Below are positions 1 to 11,756 of a DNA stretch of 64,000 nt, piece after piece. Within the stretch, counting starts at the first letter, position 1, and each line of letters begins with the position of its first letter. This DNA is from Helianthus annuus (lineage: Eukaryota > Streptophyta > Magnoliopsida > Asterales > Asteraceae), in NCBI RefSeq assembly GCF_002127325.2, contig NC_035436.2:106415591-106479590 (forward strand), given 5' to 3'. Below the pieces are notes generated by a model. It was given only the letters and a program-made list of their open reading frames with translations. It was not told the DNA's origin and ran no database searches. The position numbers and the translations under genes are program-made.

Positions 1-860
1 CAAATAATTAATAGAAGGTGGCAATTTTAACCCCTTCGTAAATGGATTGTTTTGGGCTATGCTTTTATTCCTAAATGTGTCAACCGGGTGAGTTGAAAAG
101 TTAGCTAAAAGAGACCTGGGTCGAAAATCGTGTGTACGTGTTTTTAATGCGTGGAATTCCAAAATCGTTTACTCCAGATATATGGTTTATAGTTATTGTA
201 TTCACCGGTAACAAAATGAACGATGTGATTTTAATGATGACGACAAGTGTTTGCAAACATGAATTGTATATGCATGTATGATTCGTGATATTCAGGTGTA
301 TTGGAAAGAAGTATTTTAAAAAGTAAATTGCAATTTGCGTCCCTGTGGTTGTCTGGAAGTCACAGGACCTTGGAGTCTTGGTGCAGGTTTAATTTAACTA
401 GTATTGGCTCGTAATTTAGTTTGGTGTCTTTCTTCTTCTATAAAGTTGTAGCCTCAGGTAGCTTCGTGTGTTTGTTTTGGTGTATGTTAGGTTTGGGTTA
501 TTTGTGTGCTACCCCTCGCTTTGGTTGTGTTCCCGAGTTTAATAAAAGTAAGAAAAGAAAAGTAGAGTTTAGTAGAGAAAAGAAAAGAAAAGAAAGGAAC
601 AAATAAAAATTATTGTGTGTTTCAGAGTTTCAAGTAAAGGAAAGGAAAGAAAGCAAAATAAACATTTTTTTTTTTGCATTCCCGAGTGGAGAGGAAAAGA
701 AAGGAAAGTGACAATTTTACTATTATACCCTTTTAAGTAATACTGAAATAAAAATAACCCACACATTCTCGTGTTCTTTAAAGCATTTTTTTATCTTCAA
801 TAACAAATTAAACTCCATTACAACCAACCTAAACTTGTGTCCCATCATGCAGGAAAAGTG

Positions 861-1018
861 CTAGGGGTGCAAACGATCCGAGCCCAAGCTTAACCAAGCT
901 TGAGCTCGTTTAACATATGAAAGCTCGAGCTCAGCTCGATTCAAGCTATGACTTTAAAACCTCGAGCTCGGCTCATAAGTAATTTTTCAAGCTCGCCGTC
1001 GGCTCGAGCTCGACTCGT
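861..1018. repeat. GAGCTCG-rich repeat patch
   Basis: The segment opens with CTAGGGGTGCAAACGATCCG and then repeats variants of AGCTCGAGCTCG on both strands. GGGGTGCAAAC followed by GAGCTCG runs is, to my knowledge, a common dispersed repeat type in plant genomes, often a relic of a hAT-like or other nonautonomous DNA element. I cannot define its ends here, so the class is only suggested. Confidence 0.35.
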
Positions 1019-1824
1019 TTAGTATTTTGTTAATTAATTTTATATTAATTATAATTATTTAATTTTGACTTCAAGTTAATTCAGATTTATTGTACTCAAA
1101 GATATTAGTTTTAGTAGCAGATCTTGCTACTTTTCTTTGCAAAACTTTACTGTCATTTTATGCACGGTCCAATCTAATCTGAACCTAAAGTAATCTAAAG
1201 ATAGGATATTGAAACTATGAAAATGAATTTGTATTTCTATTAATGCTACAATATGAGATTCACTTTGGTATCTTGTAGTATAAAGTAAATAAAATCAGGT
1301 TAAACTTTCTTGATTCAAAATTCAACCACATGTTCAATAGGAGTATACCGTCTGTTAATGCCATTAATGGCATGATCATGATAACAAAGGAACCTGAATG
1401 ATTTAACTCTTGATGATCTCCTCAACTACAGATGGAAGAATATAAATATTACACAAAGATACAACTAACAAACTGTTATCTAATAGAACCCAACCCATTA
1501 CATGCTACAAATAATTCAAAACCATGTAACTAAGCACGGTAAGTCCTTGTTCGACCCTGTACCCACGAAACCTTACAATCGAGGATCATAGGGTTTGAGT
1601 TTGAAAAATCATTTAAGAATCAATGTTCGATCCTTCTTACAAGGGTTCTATGCACCAGTTCAGCTGGTTAGAGTCCAGATCCATCGGTGATATCCGCAAG
1701 GCCTTTTTATGGAATTTACGAAGGCTTGTTCGGTGCCCAATACTTATATACGAGTGCAATATACGAGTTTTTATAAAAGATACATCTTTTTTATTATTTA
1801 TCATATAAAATTAAATTTACGCAA

Positions 1825-1848
1825 CCCGTGTAATACACGGGATTCTAA
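1825..1848 (+). repeat. short perfect hairpin followed by CTAA, possible Helitron 3' end
   Basis: Bases 1825-1832 (CCCGTGTA) and 1834-1841 (TACACGGG) are perfect inverted repeats around a single A, followed three bases later by CTAA. Plant Helitron 3' ends carry a GC-rich hairpin and then CTRR, usually with a longer spacer of about 10 nt. The short spacer and the lack of a defined 5' end make this a weak call. It could be a chance palindrome. Confidence 0.25.
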
Positions 1849-3433
1849 GTTAGTTCATTAAGAATTCAAAATCCAATTCCTTTACCACTCAAACACATCA
1901 AGAATAGAATTGGGATTTGAATTCCAATAAATTCTGAGAAGCAAACACTTTAAGAGTTGCAATTAAGATTCTAGTTCCATTGAATTATATCGAACCAAAC
2001 GTACCCTTATTGTTCTATGGAAATCAACAAGAAACAAAACGTTTATTCTGCATATTTGAAGACATTATTATTGCTTCTACTCAACACATCATGAATGGAT
2101 AAACGTGTTTTAATCAGATACTAAACCTACTCCTATATATAATGTGAAAAATTGAATTTTGATCTAACTTGTTACATTGGAATGTTGGTTGTATTGAACT
2201 CTTTATTTGTGTTTAATTAAAAGCAAGACTACATTATTAAATGAACTTCATGATTTGTCTAGTTCCGTCTGTAGATTAATGTAGTAGCTAAAGATAAGAC
2301 AATAAAACATAATTCAAACCTGGATTTGATTTAATAAATAGATATTTTTTCTATTCCAATACATAACCGGAAGATATAATAAAATAAAATAGCAATCTAA
2401 TTCTAGCACAAGTTGAAATGAACAAACCTATTAAATTTCATTATGGGGTTTTTCAACGTTAGATAGCCAAGCTTTTTGTAAAACTTATTTGACCAAAGTT
2501 GTAGCCAACACAACTAGGAACTTTCATATTGGATTCAAACATTTAATGATAATAAAGAAATAACAAGTTGGTGTGTGTAAACAAGACCACGTCTTCATAT
2601 ACGTGTCTCAAAAAGCCGATGGATAAATTGAATTCTTCCTTAAAACTAACCCAACTAGTCAGTCATCTAATATCATATTCAAAACTAATAAACACTACGT
2701 CATATTGTTTAAAATCTTTTTAAAAAGAGCTTTAGCCCTCTTCCACTAATAATTAACCAATACTACCGTGGAAGATTAAATCATGTTTCTTTTTTATCAG
2801 TAGTTAGAATTTTTATTAAAAAATTATTAGACGAAAGATGATTACATGACCTATCCATCCCTACATGAAGGATGCCTCATTGTACTTGGTTAAGTTTATA
2901 AGCGTTCTTATCTTGTTATTTTCTTAATTATTTATTTATTTAATCAACATGTAAATTTTAATATTTACAATATTTATCAGCGGTGATTATTAAACCAAAT
3001 TTTTAACTAAATAAATAATATCCAAACCTCCTATTATCTACTAATATTTATATTATTAATTGACCGGCAAATATATAATAAACAAAGTGTTTTTGATGCA
3101 AAAGGTGTCCATGTACATACGACTTATTCTTGAATTGGTCCCACCCGGGCACCCAACTAGAAATCAAAGTCGGACAAAGCAATTTAAAACAAATATCAAT
3201 ATCAATTGTTGTTGTTGTTTTATCATTGTCATGAAATAATTAGTAAAACTAATCCTCCTAATCTCCATTCAAAGAAGGAATAGTAAACGACTGCTGCACG
3301 CTCTATTAATTAATTAATTCAGCGCTGCTGTCTGACAGAAACTTCCTCCAATTGTGTTCCAAAATATCTCATTTAATCCGGTTTCCTTCTCCATTTTCAT
3401 CATTTGTCTTCCGGTTCATGATTCAACTCTCAA

Positions 3434-6400
3434 ATGGAAGCAAGAATACACCAATTTCTTCTGTTTCTGTTCATCTGCTTTTGGTTTTCAACAGCACAAA
3501 ACGATGATGGTACTGTTCTATTACTTTCATAGTATCAATTCTTGTTTGATGTCCGGACAGTATGATCTGGCGAACACCACTTTATACAATATATGAATAT
3601 TTTTCCATTGTCACCCATATGAATCTGATGATGGCAGGTACAATTCTGCGAGCTCTGAAAGATTCAATGGACAATACACCACCCAATTGGGAGGATAATC
3701 CCGACCCGTGTAGCGGGTGGGACGGGATCAGGTGCAGAGACTCGCGCGTCATCTCCATGTGAGTCATTCTGTCTGGCATTAACATCATTTATCTAGCTTC
3801 TTTAAGCAGTCAGCACAGTATGTGATATATTTTAATATTATTATTATAGAACATTGGCAAGCATGGGTTTGACTGGTACCCTCTCCGGAGACATCGGGCA
3901 GTTAACTGAATTGCAGATTCTGTAAGTTTTCCGTTAACTGGATCCTAGATTTTGCAGGGATATTGAAAGCACATTTTTATTGTTTTTTTTTTTTTTTTTT
4001 TTTTGGTATGCAGAGATCTCTCTTACAACCAATTGACCGGGTCTCTGACTCCACGAATTGGAGACTTGAAGAAACTAACAAATTTGTGAGTAATTTTAAT
4101 GATCAAAATGATCCGAGGCTATGTTCTTTAGATGTTAAATTGATTTTTGTTTTTTCTTGGTTGTTAGACTCTTGGTTGATTGTGATTTTACTGGTCCACT
4201 TCCAGAAACCCTTGGGAATCTAGAAAATCTCGTCTTTATGTAAGTTGTTGTTTTCCTCTCTTTTATATCCGCTCATCTAAACCTACTTTTAAATCTACAA
4301 CAAACCACATTATAGTTAATACCGCTCGCCTACAAGCCCCTTGATTCATCTTTAACTATCACATATTTTTTTCGTTCAACTCCCCTTTTATGGCCGGAAA
4401 AAAACGAGCATAAAAGGAAACAATTAAGAGTTTAATCCCATCTAAAGTGTATTTATAGGGTATAAAATATCCTAAACCATTTTGTTTTAAACAAGTTAGT
4501 ATATGTTAACTTCAAACACATAACTTTTTTACTTATATTTATGACACAAACTACTACAAAAGAAAAAAAGTTGAGTCAACCCTACCCTGACCTTAAGCAA
4601 TTATTAACAAGAAATGGGCATCACAGTTAAGCTTGTTTGGATGAAAAATTATTTCAGCTTCAAGTCCCTAACGGGGTAACAAAACGCAAAGCTAAATGCT
4701 CTTTACGAGCACAAAGTACGATATTGGCTAGTATGAGGGGCCATATTTTAAAATAAATAAATAAACAAACAAACAAAAGTATCGGTTTTGTCCAAACTCA
4801 TTTTTCCATGACTGGCCGGCCATTTTACGATATTCAAGTTTTTAACGAAAGTTAAGAGTGATTAGTTTGCCCATAATTCAACATTATGCACTGTGTAGGT
4901 CTCTGAATTTGAATCGTTTCTCGGGATCGATTCCGCCTTCCATTGGTAACATTTCAACTCTTTACTGGTTGGATCTAGCTGATAACCAGCTCACCGGAAG
5001 CATACCAGTTTCTAGTGGGACAACTCCTGGACTTGATATGCTGACTAATGCTCTTCACTTGTATGTTTATTTTTTCCAAATCAAATCATTTAGTAAATAT
5101 ATTTATTTAGTGCTCACTTATGTCTGTTTTCAGCCATTTTGGAGGGAATAGGATCTCGGGTGCTATCCCAGAACAGCTCTTTCACTCAAATATGAAACTA
5201 ATTCATCTGTATGTTTCATCATAACAAACTATCTTATTCTCCCCTGATATATCACACTCGGTTGACTTACTTTCTTTCTTTCGTGTTTTTACAATGCAGT
5301 CTATTTGAAAACAACCAGCTTACAGGCACCATCCCCGACACGCTTGGGCTTGTGAGAACACTAGAAGTTGTGTGAGTGACTTTATACAGAGATTTGGTTA
5401 GTATTTCATGATTTTATACCCTTCATATTTTAATGTCGTTTTTTCATGTGATATCAGACGTCTTGATAGAAACGCTTTAACCGGGAATGTTCCATCAAAC
5501 ATCAACAACCTTACCGGTCTATTTGAGCTGTAAGCATAAGAAGAACTTTGACTTGGTTAATGCTTCCGTTTCAATTCATTTTCTGATAAACTTACATTTA
5601 GGTTCCTCTCAAACAATCTACTGACGGGTCCTGTGCCTGATTTGACTGGTTTGACTTCCCTCAACTATCTGTAAGTCGGATTCATTTTCAGCCAACTCAT
5701 TCCTGACTACATATCCTGATCTCACAATGTCGGGTTTCAGGGATTTAAGCAACAATACTTTTGATCAGTCGGACGTTCCTTCTTGGTTTTCAACTTTACA
5801 GTCTTTGACCACACTGTAATTAATATCCATCTTAATTCACCATTTAAATCTCTCTTTTTTTGAACCAAAATGGCAGATTACTTACCTGTTTATACTACTA
5901 CTTTACAGTAACATGAACAGGACAAGCCTTGTAGGACGGCTGCCGCGTGACCTTTTCCGCATCCCTAATTTACAAAATGTGTAAGTTGAGAGTTTGTCGG
6001 TTTTTATAGTTATATTATTAGTAGTTTATCATCACTTTTGATTATTGGTAGTCTATTGGAGCCGGGGGTGTTAGTGGGAGCAACCTCTCTATCTCCTGGG
6101 ATATAGAGGAAAGGTGTGCCCTCATCTCACCCTCCCCATACCCTACCAATAGCTTGCTATGTGTGGAATTTTAACGGGTCCGTTTGTATTACTTGTTGAA
6201 ATACTTACGATTTGAAACCCATGTTTTCGTCAGTGATTTAAGTGACAACAGACTAAATGGCAGCTTGGATCTCGGCAGTAGCCAAAGCAACCAACTACAA
6301 CAGGTCAATTTGCAGAATAATCAAATTGATGTCTTCCAACAAAGCGGCCAAAACAGTATTGTAGTAATGTGAGTTTTTCTCATTTCAATGTCATCTTTTC

Positions 6401-9400
6401 CAGAAAAAAAAAAGCCCTCTTTCCTAACTTGAGCAACTAAAACTTAGGATGCTGAACGGGTCATGTTCGTGGCTGGGGGGTCGACTTGACACGAACCTGA
6501 AAATCGTTATTGACTCGTGAACCAAAAGGGTCTTAAAGGACTGACACGAACATGACTAGTTTAACCAAGATTTTTTTAATCTTTAATCTTCGTTTATTTT
6601 TGCACATTAATACTCTAAAATTAGAAATGTATATAAAACAATTCTGTTTAAATTATAAAAGTTGATGTAAATTTCTCTTTTAACTTTTATACTTTTGCAT
6701 CAAAATACCTGACCACTCTAACACATTTAAAAATTGACATGTAAATGGGTCACCCTGTGACCCTCAAGGTCAATCCGAACCTAACCTAAAATTAGAAATT
6801 TACAACACAATACAAAACAATTTTGTTTATATTACAAAAGTTGATGTCAATCTCTCTTTTAGTTTTTAAATTATTACGATAAATTAACTGACCACTTTAA
6901 GTTATGACATGAAAACATGTTTAAGAAATAATTTTCGTGTAAACGGGTCAATCCATACCCGTTTAGGTTTTTTGCAACAAAATACCTGACCACTTCGTTT
7001 TTTTTGCACATTAATACTCTAAAACTAGAAATTGACAACACAAATATAAATATATATAGAACAATTTTGTTTGAATTACAAAAGTTGATGTCAATTTCTC
7101 TTTTAATTTTTAAACATTTGCACCAAAAAACCTAATCACGTTAAGTTATGACATGAAAACATATTTAAAAAAAAAAAAGTGATGTGTAAATGGGTCAACC
7201 TCCATATTAGTCCGAACCTAACCTATTTTGCTAAACGTACACACGGGCTTGACCTGAAACTGGTACGGACCCATTTAGACCCTTAACTAAACGGGATCTG
7301 TTTATGATTTTTCTGCAGACTTGTAGGAAATCCGATATGTATGGAATCAGGAAATACAGGTGCCGAATTTTGCTCCATTCCGCCAAATACTGATACTCCT
7401 TACTCGACACAACCCAACAGCTGCACGCCTACCTCATGTAGGTCAGGTCAAATTTCAAGTCCAAACTGTAGATGTGCATATCCCTACACCGGAAGCCTTT
7501 TCTTCCGAGCTCCTTCGTTCTCTGACCTTGGAAATTCTGCTATCTACGAAGCTCTCCGTAGTCAACTGAATGATTTTTACCGGAGCACTCAAATGCCAGT
7601 TGACACTGTTTCGCTCCGGGATCCTAGCAAAACATTGGACGGTTATCTCAGGATCATCGTACAGATTTTCCCATTTGCAGATAATCAGAGGTTCAATAGA
7701 ACTGGGCTACTAGACGTTGGGTTCTCGCTTAGTAACCAAACATTCAAGCCTAACAACACCTTCGGGACCTACTTTTTCCAAGCTGCTAACTATGACTTCA
7801 CTGCTGGTATTTTTTTCCACTCTAAATCTGTATACAAATATAGTTGTGAACTAAAAAGTAACGGTCATTCAACTTATTTTAGGATTTATACCATAAAAAA
7901 CAAATATAATTTATATTTATTTTACGAAAAAGTCACTGAATCCATTTTTGCTATATTAAACTCCATCAAATTGTAAAAAATATACGATAAAGCTAATTTA
8001 ATTTATATGTGCTTTTACATAATTAATGACTTGTTAACAATTAAATTGATCAATATCTGATAACGTGACATTCAAAAAACATATTGAATGCCACGATATC
8101 AAATTTTGTTCAACCTAAAAGTTTACTAGTGAGGATTTAAAAATAATTACACAAGAATGTGCTTTTTAGACAACTTTAAGGAAATTAATATGCAAAAACA
8201 GTTTTACAAGTTGAGGCCCATTTTCCTACCTCTCCTTTACATTTATGTATAGTTAGTCACTTATCAGACCATATGTTGTGTGGTCTCACAGGAGCATCAG
8301 GGGGAAATTCATCCAACACTGGTGTTATCATAGGATCGGTTGTTGGTGGTTGTGTGCTTGTGGCAATATTGGTGCTTGCAGGAATATACGTATTGCGTAA
8401 AAAAGATTCAGCTGAAAGAACGACTCACGAGAGCAGCCCTTTTGGTATAATTTACTATGATCCTCTAACTTAAGTGTTTGGATTACCTTTAAATATATAT
8501 AATCCAGATTCTGATCGGTTGTCTTGTAAAATTTGTAGCATTATGGGATGAGAACAATGGAAGTGGTGCAGTCCCTCAGTTGAAAGGAACAAAAGCTTTC
8601 TCTTTTGAAGAGCTTAGCAAATACACAAACAACTTTTCAGAAATAAACAACATAGGAACCGGTGGATATGGAATGGTAAGCCCGCACATGTGTGTAAAAG
8701 TGGGCAGATCAGACGGGCTGGTTTGACTTTAAAAATATTCATTTGACCCGTCTCATGCAATATGGATAAAGATAACCCAATGGTACTTTATATACGTAAA
8801 GGGTTTGAAATTGATACCTCTACATGTATAGAGTTCAAAGAAGATGATTAACGTTGGTCTTTTTACATAATGAGTTGATGAGATTATTTATTTATTGTGT
8901 GTAGGTATACAAAGGCAGTCTACCAAATGGGCAGCTAGTCGCCATAAAAAGGGCTACACGGGGATCAACACAGGGTGGACTTGAGTTCAAAACTGAGATT
9001 GAACTTCTTTCAAGAGTTCATCACAAGAATCTTGTCAGCCTTGTAGGTTTCTGTTTCGATCAAGGTGAACAAATGTTGGTTTATGAGTTTATTGTGAATG
9101 GTACCGTCAAAGACAGCCTTTCAGGTACCTTTATCATTTCATTTACAGCTAAGCACGAGATATTCATTTAATATTCTAACATGCTTGATACACGCAGGGA
9201 GATCTGGATTTAGACTGGATTGGATAAGAAGACTTCGAATAGCACTGGGATCTGCAAAAGGATTACAATACTTGCATGATCTTGCTGATCCTCCAATCAT
9301 ACATAGAGATGTCAAAACAAACAATATCTTGTTAGATGAACGCTTAGTTGCAAAAGTGGCAGATTTCGGGCTATCCAAGTCACTTGGTGATGCGAATAGG

Positions 9401-10030
9401 ACTCATGTTACTACTCAAGTCAAAGGGACAATGGTCAGTATATGTTTTTGATAATTAGTTTCATAATCTGTAACAAGTGTTCATTTTAAATAATAAAACA
9501 AAGTTATGTATGTTAAGAATATGATCCGAAAATGTATGCCATTTGGTTCGATGCAGGGTTACATGGACCCCGAGTATTATATGACAAACCAACTGACAGA
9601 AAAGAGTGATGTTTATAGCTTTGGGGTCGTATTGTTGGAGCTAATAACAGCACGAAACCCGATTGAGAAAGGGAAGTACATTGTGAGAGAAGTGAAAGAA
9701 GCAATGGATAGAAGTAAAGAGCTATACAACCTACAAGATGTCCTTGACCCGACCATCGGTTTGTCCACCCAACTAAAAGGTTTGGAAAGATTTGTAGACA
9801 TCGCGTTGCGGTGTGTGGAAGAAACAGGAGATCGAAGACCGACGATGAGTGAAGTTGTGAAAGAGATTGAGAGCATTATGGAAGTTGCGGGTCTTAACCC
9901 GAATGCTGAATCGGCATCAAATTCAGCTTCCTATGGTTACACGAATAAGGGAAGTGAACATCCTTATACTAACGACGGTCTTTTTGCTTATAGCGGTGAC
10001 CATTTCCCTGCAAAGTTGGATCCCAAGTAG
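3434..10030 (+). CDS. LRR receptor-like protein kinase, LRR-VIII-1 / HPCA1-like
   Basis: Plasma-membrane receptor kinase, read from 19 GT-AG exons: 3434-3509, 3638-3758, 3850-3921, 4014-4085, 4168-4239, 4899-5060, 5134-5208, 5300-5371, 5458-5529, 5602-5670, 5741-5815, 5909-5980, 6234-6368, 7319-7806, 8292-8444, 8539-8675, 8905-9124, 9198-9433, 9557-10030. These sum to 2853 nt, or 950 aa, which is family-typical. The start is chosen because it gives a hydrophobic signal peptide (about 1-21). An LRR N-cap ([14 protein letters not shown]) follows. The ectodomain LRRs are mostly one per roughly 72-nt exon with phase-2 introns, as usual for this family. Next come a cysteine cluster (C389, C400, C417, C422, C432, C434), a TM helix at about 556-579, and a kinase with G-loop GTGGYG (635-640), K656, HRD (D752) and DFG (D770). 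All catalytic residues are present and no break is seen. The HPCA1-like ligand or ROS role is inferred from family resemblance only. Confidence 0.93.
3983..4004 (+). repeat. poly-T tract in intron 3
   Basis: A long T homopolymer lies just upstream of the acceptor of exon 4 (TATGCAG at 4007-4013). It acts as an extreme polypyrimidine tract and is a likely length-variable site. Confidence 0.8.
6450..7318. repeat. intron 13 with three imperfect ~200-bp repeats
   Basis: Intron 13 (6369-7318) is the longest in the gene together with intron 5. It contains three degenerate copies, beginning near 6598, 6780 and 7005, of a unit with the order CTAAAATTAGAAAT, ACAATTTTGTTT, AAAAGTTGATGT, TCTCTTTTA, CCTGACCAC. 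Several copies are followed by a GGGTCAA-type motif. The block is framed by GGGTCATGTTCGTG-like and ACGGACCCATTTAGACCC-like sequence. It may be a tandemly expanded noncoding transposon remnant. No coding sequence or clean terminal repeat is seen. Confidence 0.55.
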
Positions 10031-11336
10031 AAATACTTGCACATGCAACTAGTTCCATGAATTGTTGGATTGTTAAATGTTTTGTTATTTTCTTTTATTT
10101 GTGTAAAATGAGAACTAGAAACTATAGTGGTTTTATGCATTTGTTTATACGTTGTACACATAATATTGGAAGCTATTCAATTTTTTCATTCGCCCAATGT
10201 AATAACACTACTATGTCGCGCAGTGTTACGTGTGATTCAAAAGTGAAAGCAGTTACGGGGAGAGTGGAGCTTTACTCAATTCCTGAGTTATTTATAATTG
10301 TGGATAATGGCCTCCTTATAAGTACAATTAAAAACCTAACTAACATGTGAGTGTTTAGTTGAGTTGTTAGATACTTATTTTCATTTTCGGTCCTTTCTTT
10401 CTAACTAAACGGCACTATGCCGCTTCTAATATCGAATTACACGTGACAATACTCCCCTTCTAACTAAACGCACCCATCGTATACGTAATACAACTTTGGT
10501 AAGATACAGGATATCATCCAAGGATACAAAGGTTCTCAATACTTGAAATTGGTCATTATCTATTTAAATCCAAGAGATGTGTGTGTGTGAACAAGAAAGT
10601 AGTACACAAATTGTAAAATGTAAACCAAAATCAATAACAAGGAAGGATCACTTATGTTCCATACCCCGTCAATGATGCAATCTATCTCATATTATGGATA
10701 CTCTAAAGATCTCTATCCAAAAAATTGCTCCAATTAAGGTTACCAAATGATTAGATGCCTCTTCAGAAAGTTTCCATGATCATATCACAAAACAACCACC
10801 TAAAGTCATTCTATGAAGATCAAGTGATGATGTGTGTGTTAGTACAATAAAGTGAGAAGATCCCTGTCATAGGTCAAACACCACCACAATACTGGAAAGT
10901 TTCCATGATCGTGTCATATGACAATCACCGTAATGTTAGAATTAAAGTGTTACGTGATAACTTTAGATAAGAGATTTAACACACTAATCACTATGGGCCC
11001 TTTGGTTTGATGATATCTCCTCAAAGGTAGTGACAATATGCGAAACCTAGTCTTTACAAAAATAAAAGTATACTACCTCTTATTGTAAAGCAGGAACCTT
11101 CAAAAACCAATCCACAAATCACAATGTCTAACTACCATTCCTGGTAAGTTAATATGTTATAACTACATATGTTATAACTACATAGACATAAAAAAATATG
11201 AATGGTTGAGTCAACGAACATAAAGTTAGTAACTTGTTTTAAAGAGTTCATTCTCAATGAAGAAAGTTCATCATTCAAAGCCACTAACACAAGTTGTTTT
11301 AAAATCTGTAATTGAAAACAAAAGAGCTATTGTTCG
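10031..11336. other. 3' flank of the kinase gene, noncoding
   Basis: The kinase 3' UTR should lie in the first few hundred bases. The rest is AT-rich with no gene I can support. Minor repeats are visible: AAGTTTCCATGATC near 10768 and 10898, and a direct repeat of CTACATATGTTATAA near 11163. The last five bases, GTTCG (11332-11336), are the left target duplication of the copia-type element. Confidence 0.6.
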
Positions 11337-11739
11337 TGTAGGATCGTTGTTGAACCCAAATGAGTCAATCCGAAGAGTTGTTTATCCAATTCAGAGGCGG
11401 AATCAATGAATTAGACACTCAAACTAATTATAATGCTTTCTTTTATTGATCTAACAACGTTTACAACCTGAAAGCAAATTGGCAGCACTTCGTTACAATT
11501 TTCAGAACCGTTACCAAATGAACATCAAGTGCACTATTTATAGGTGAAAGGTTTCGCTTATTTGGGCTGTCCATTGAAGCGAAACTGTTATGGTTTCGCT
11601 TATATGGCATGTCCATATAAGCAGAACCTCATGCTTAAACACTTAATTTCGTTTCTCGAACCTCGTGCACCAGATATCCTATCCTATCTTATACTATTTC
11701 ATGATACAAGACGAAGTCAATAGACGCAATGCACTAACA
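11337..11739 (-). repeat. 3' LTR of the copia-type element
   Basis: 403 bp, TGTAGG...AACA as read on the plus strand, near-identical to 18415-18820. It contains AAGCGAAAC/GTTTCGCTT motifs, including a near-perfect 16-bp stem at 11592-11607 / 11613-11628. Confidence 0.92.
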
Positions 11740-11756
11740 GACTCCTCCTCGGATAT
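11740..11756 (-). other. polypurine tract of the copia-type element
   Basis: On the minus strand this reads GAGGAGGAGTC directly before the 3' LTR, the expected plus-strand primer position. Confidence 0.7.

Larger units (their letters stand above)
1..3433. other. AT-rich upstream intergenic region
   Basis: No convincing gene is visible. The stretch is AT-rich with short open frames that show no domain or codon structure. It holds a purine-rich GAAAAGAAA-type tract at about 544-720, a GAGCTCG-rich patch at about 861-1018 and a perfect short inverted repeat at 1825-1841. The last few hundred bases should contain the promoter and 5' UTR of the receptor-kinase gene that starts at 3434. I see no TATA box that I would defend. 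Confidence 0.6.

Noticed and set aside
1623..1808. Short open frame in the upstream region
   Set aside because: No domain, odd composition and no splice partners; a chance open stretch in AT-rich DNA.
8690..8904. Extra exon between the two N-terminal kinase exons
   Set aside because: The exon ending GGATATGGAATG joins in frame to GTATACAAAGGC with canonical GT-AG sites; the interval has stops and reads as an intron.
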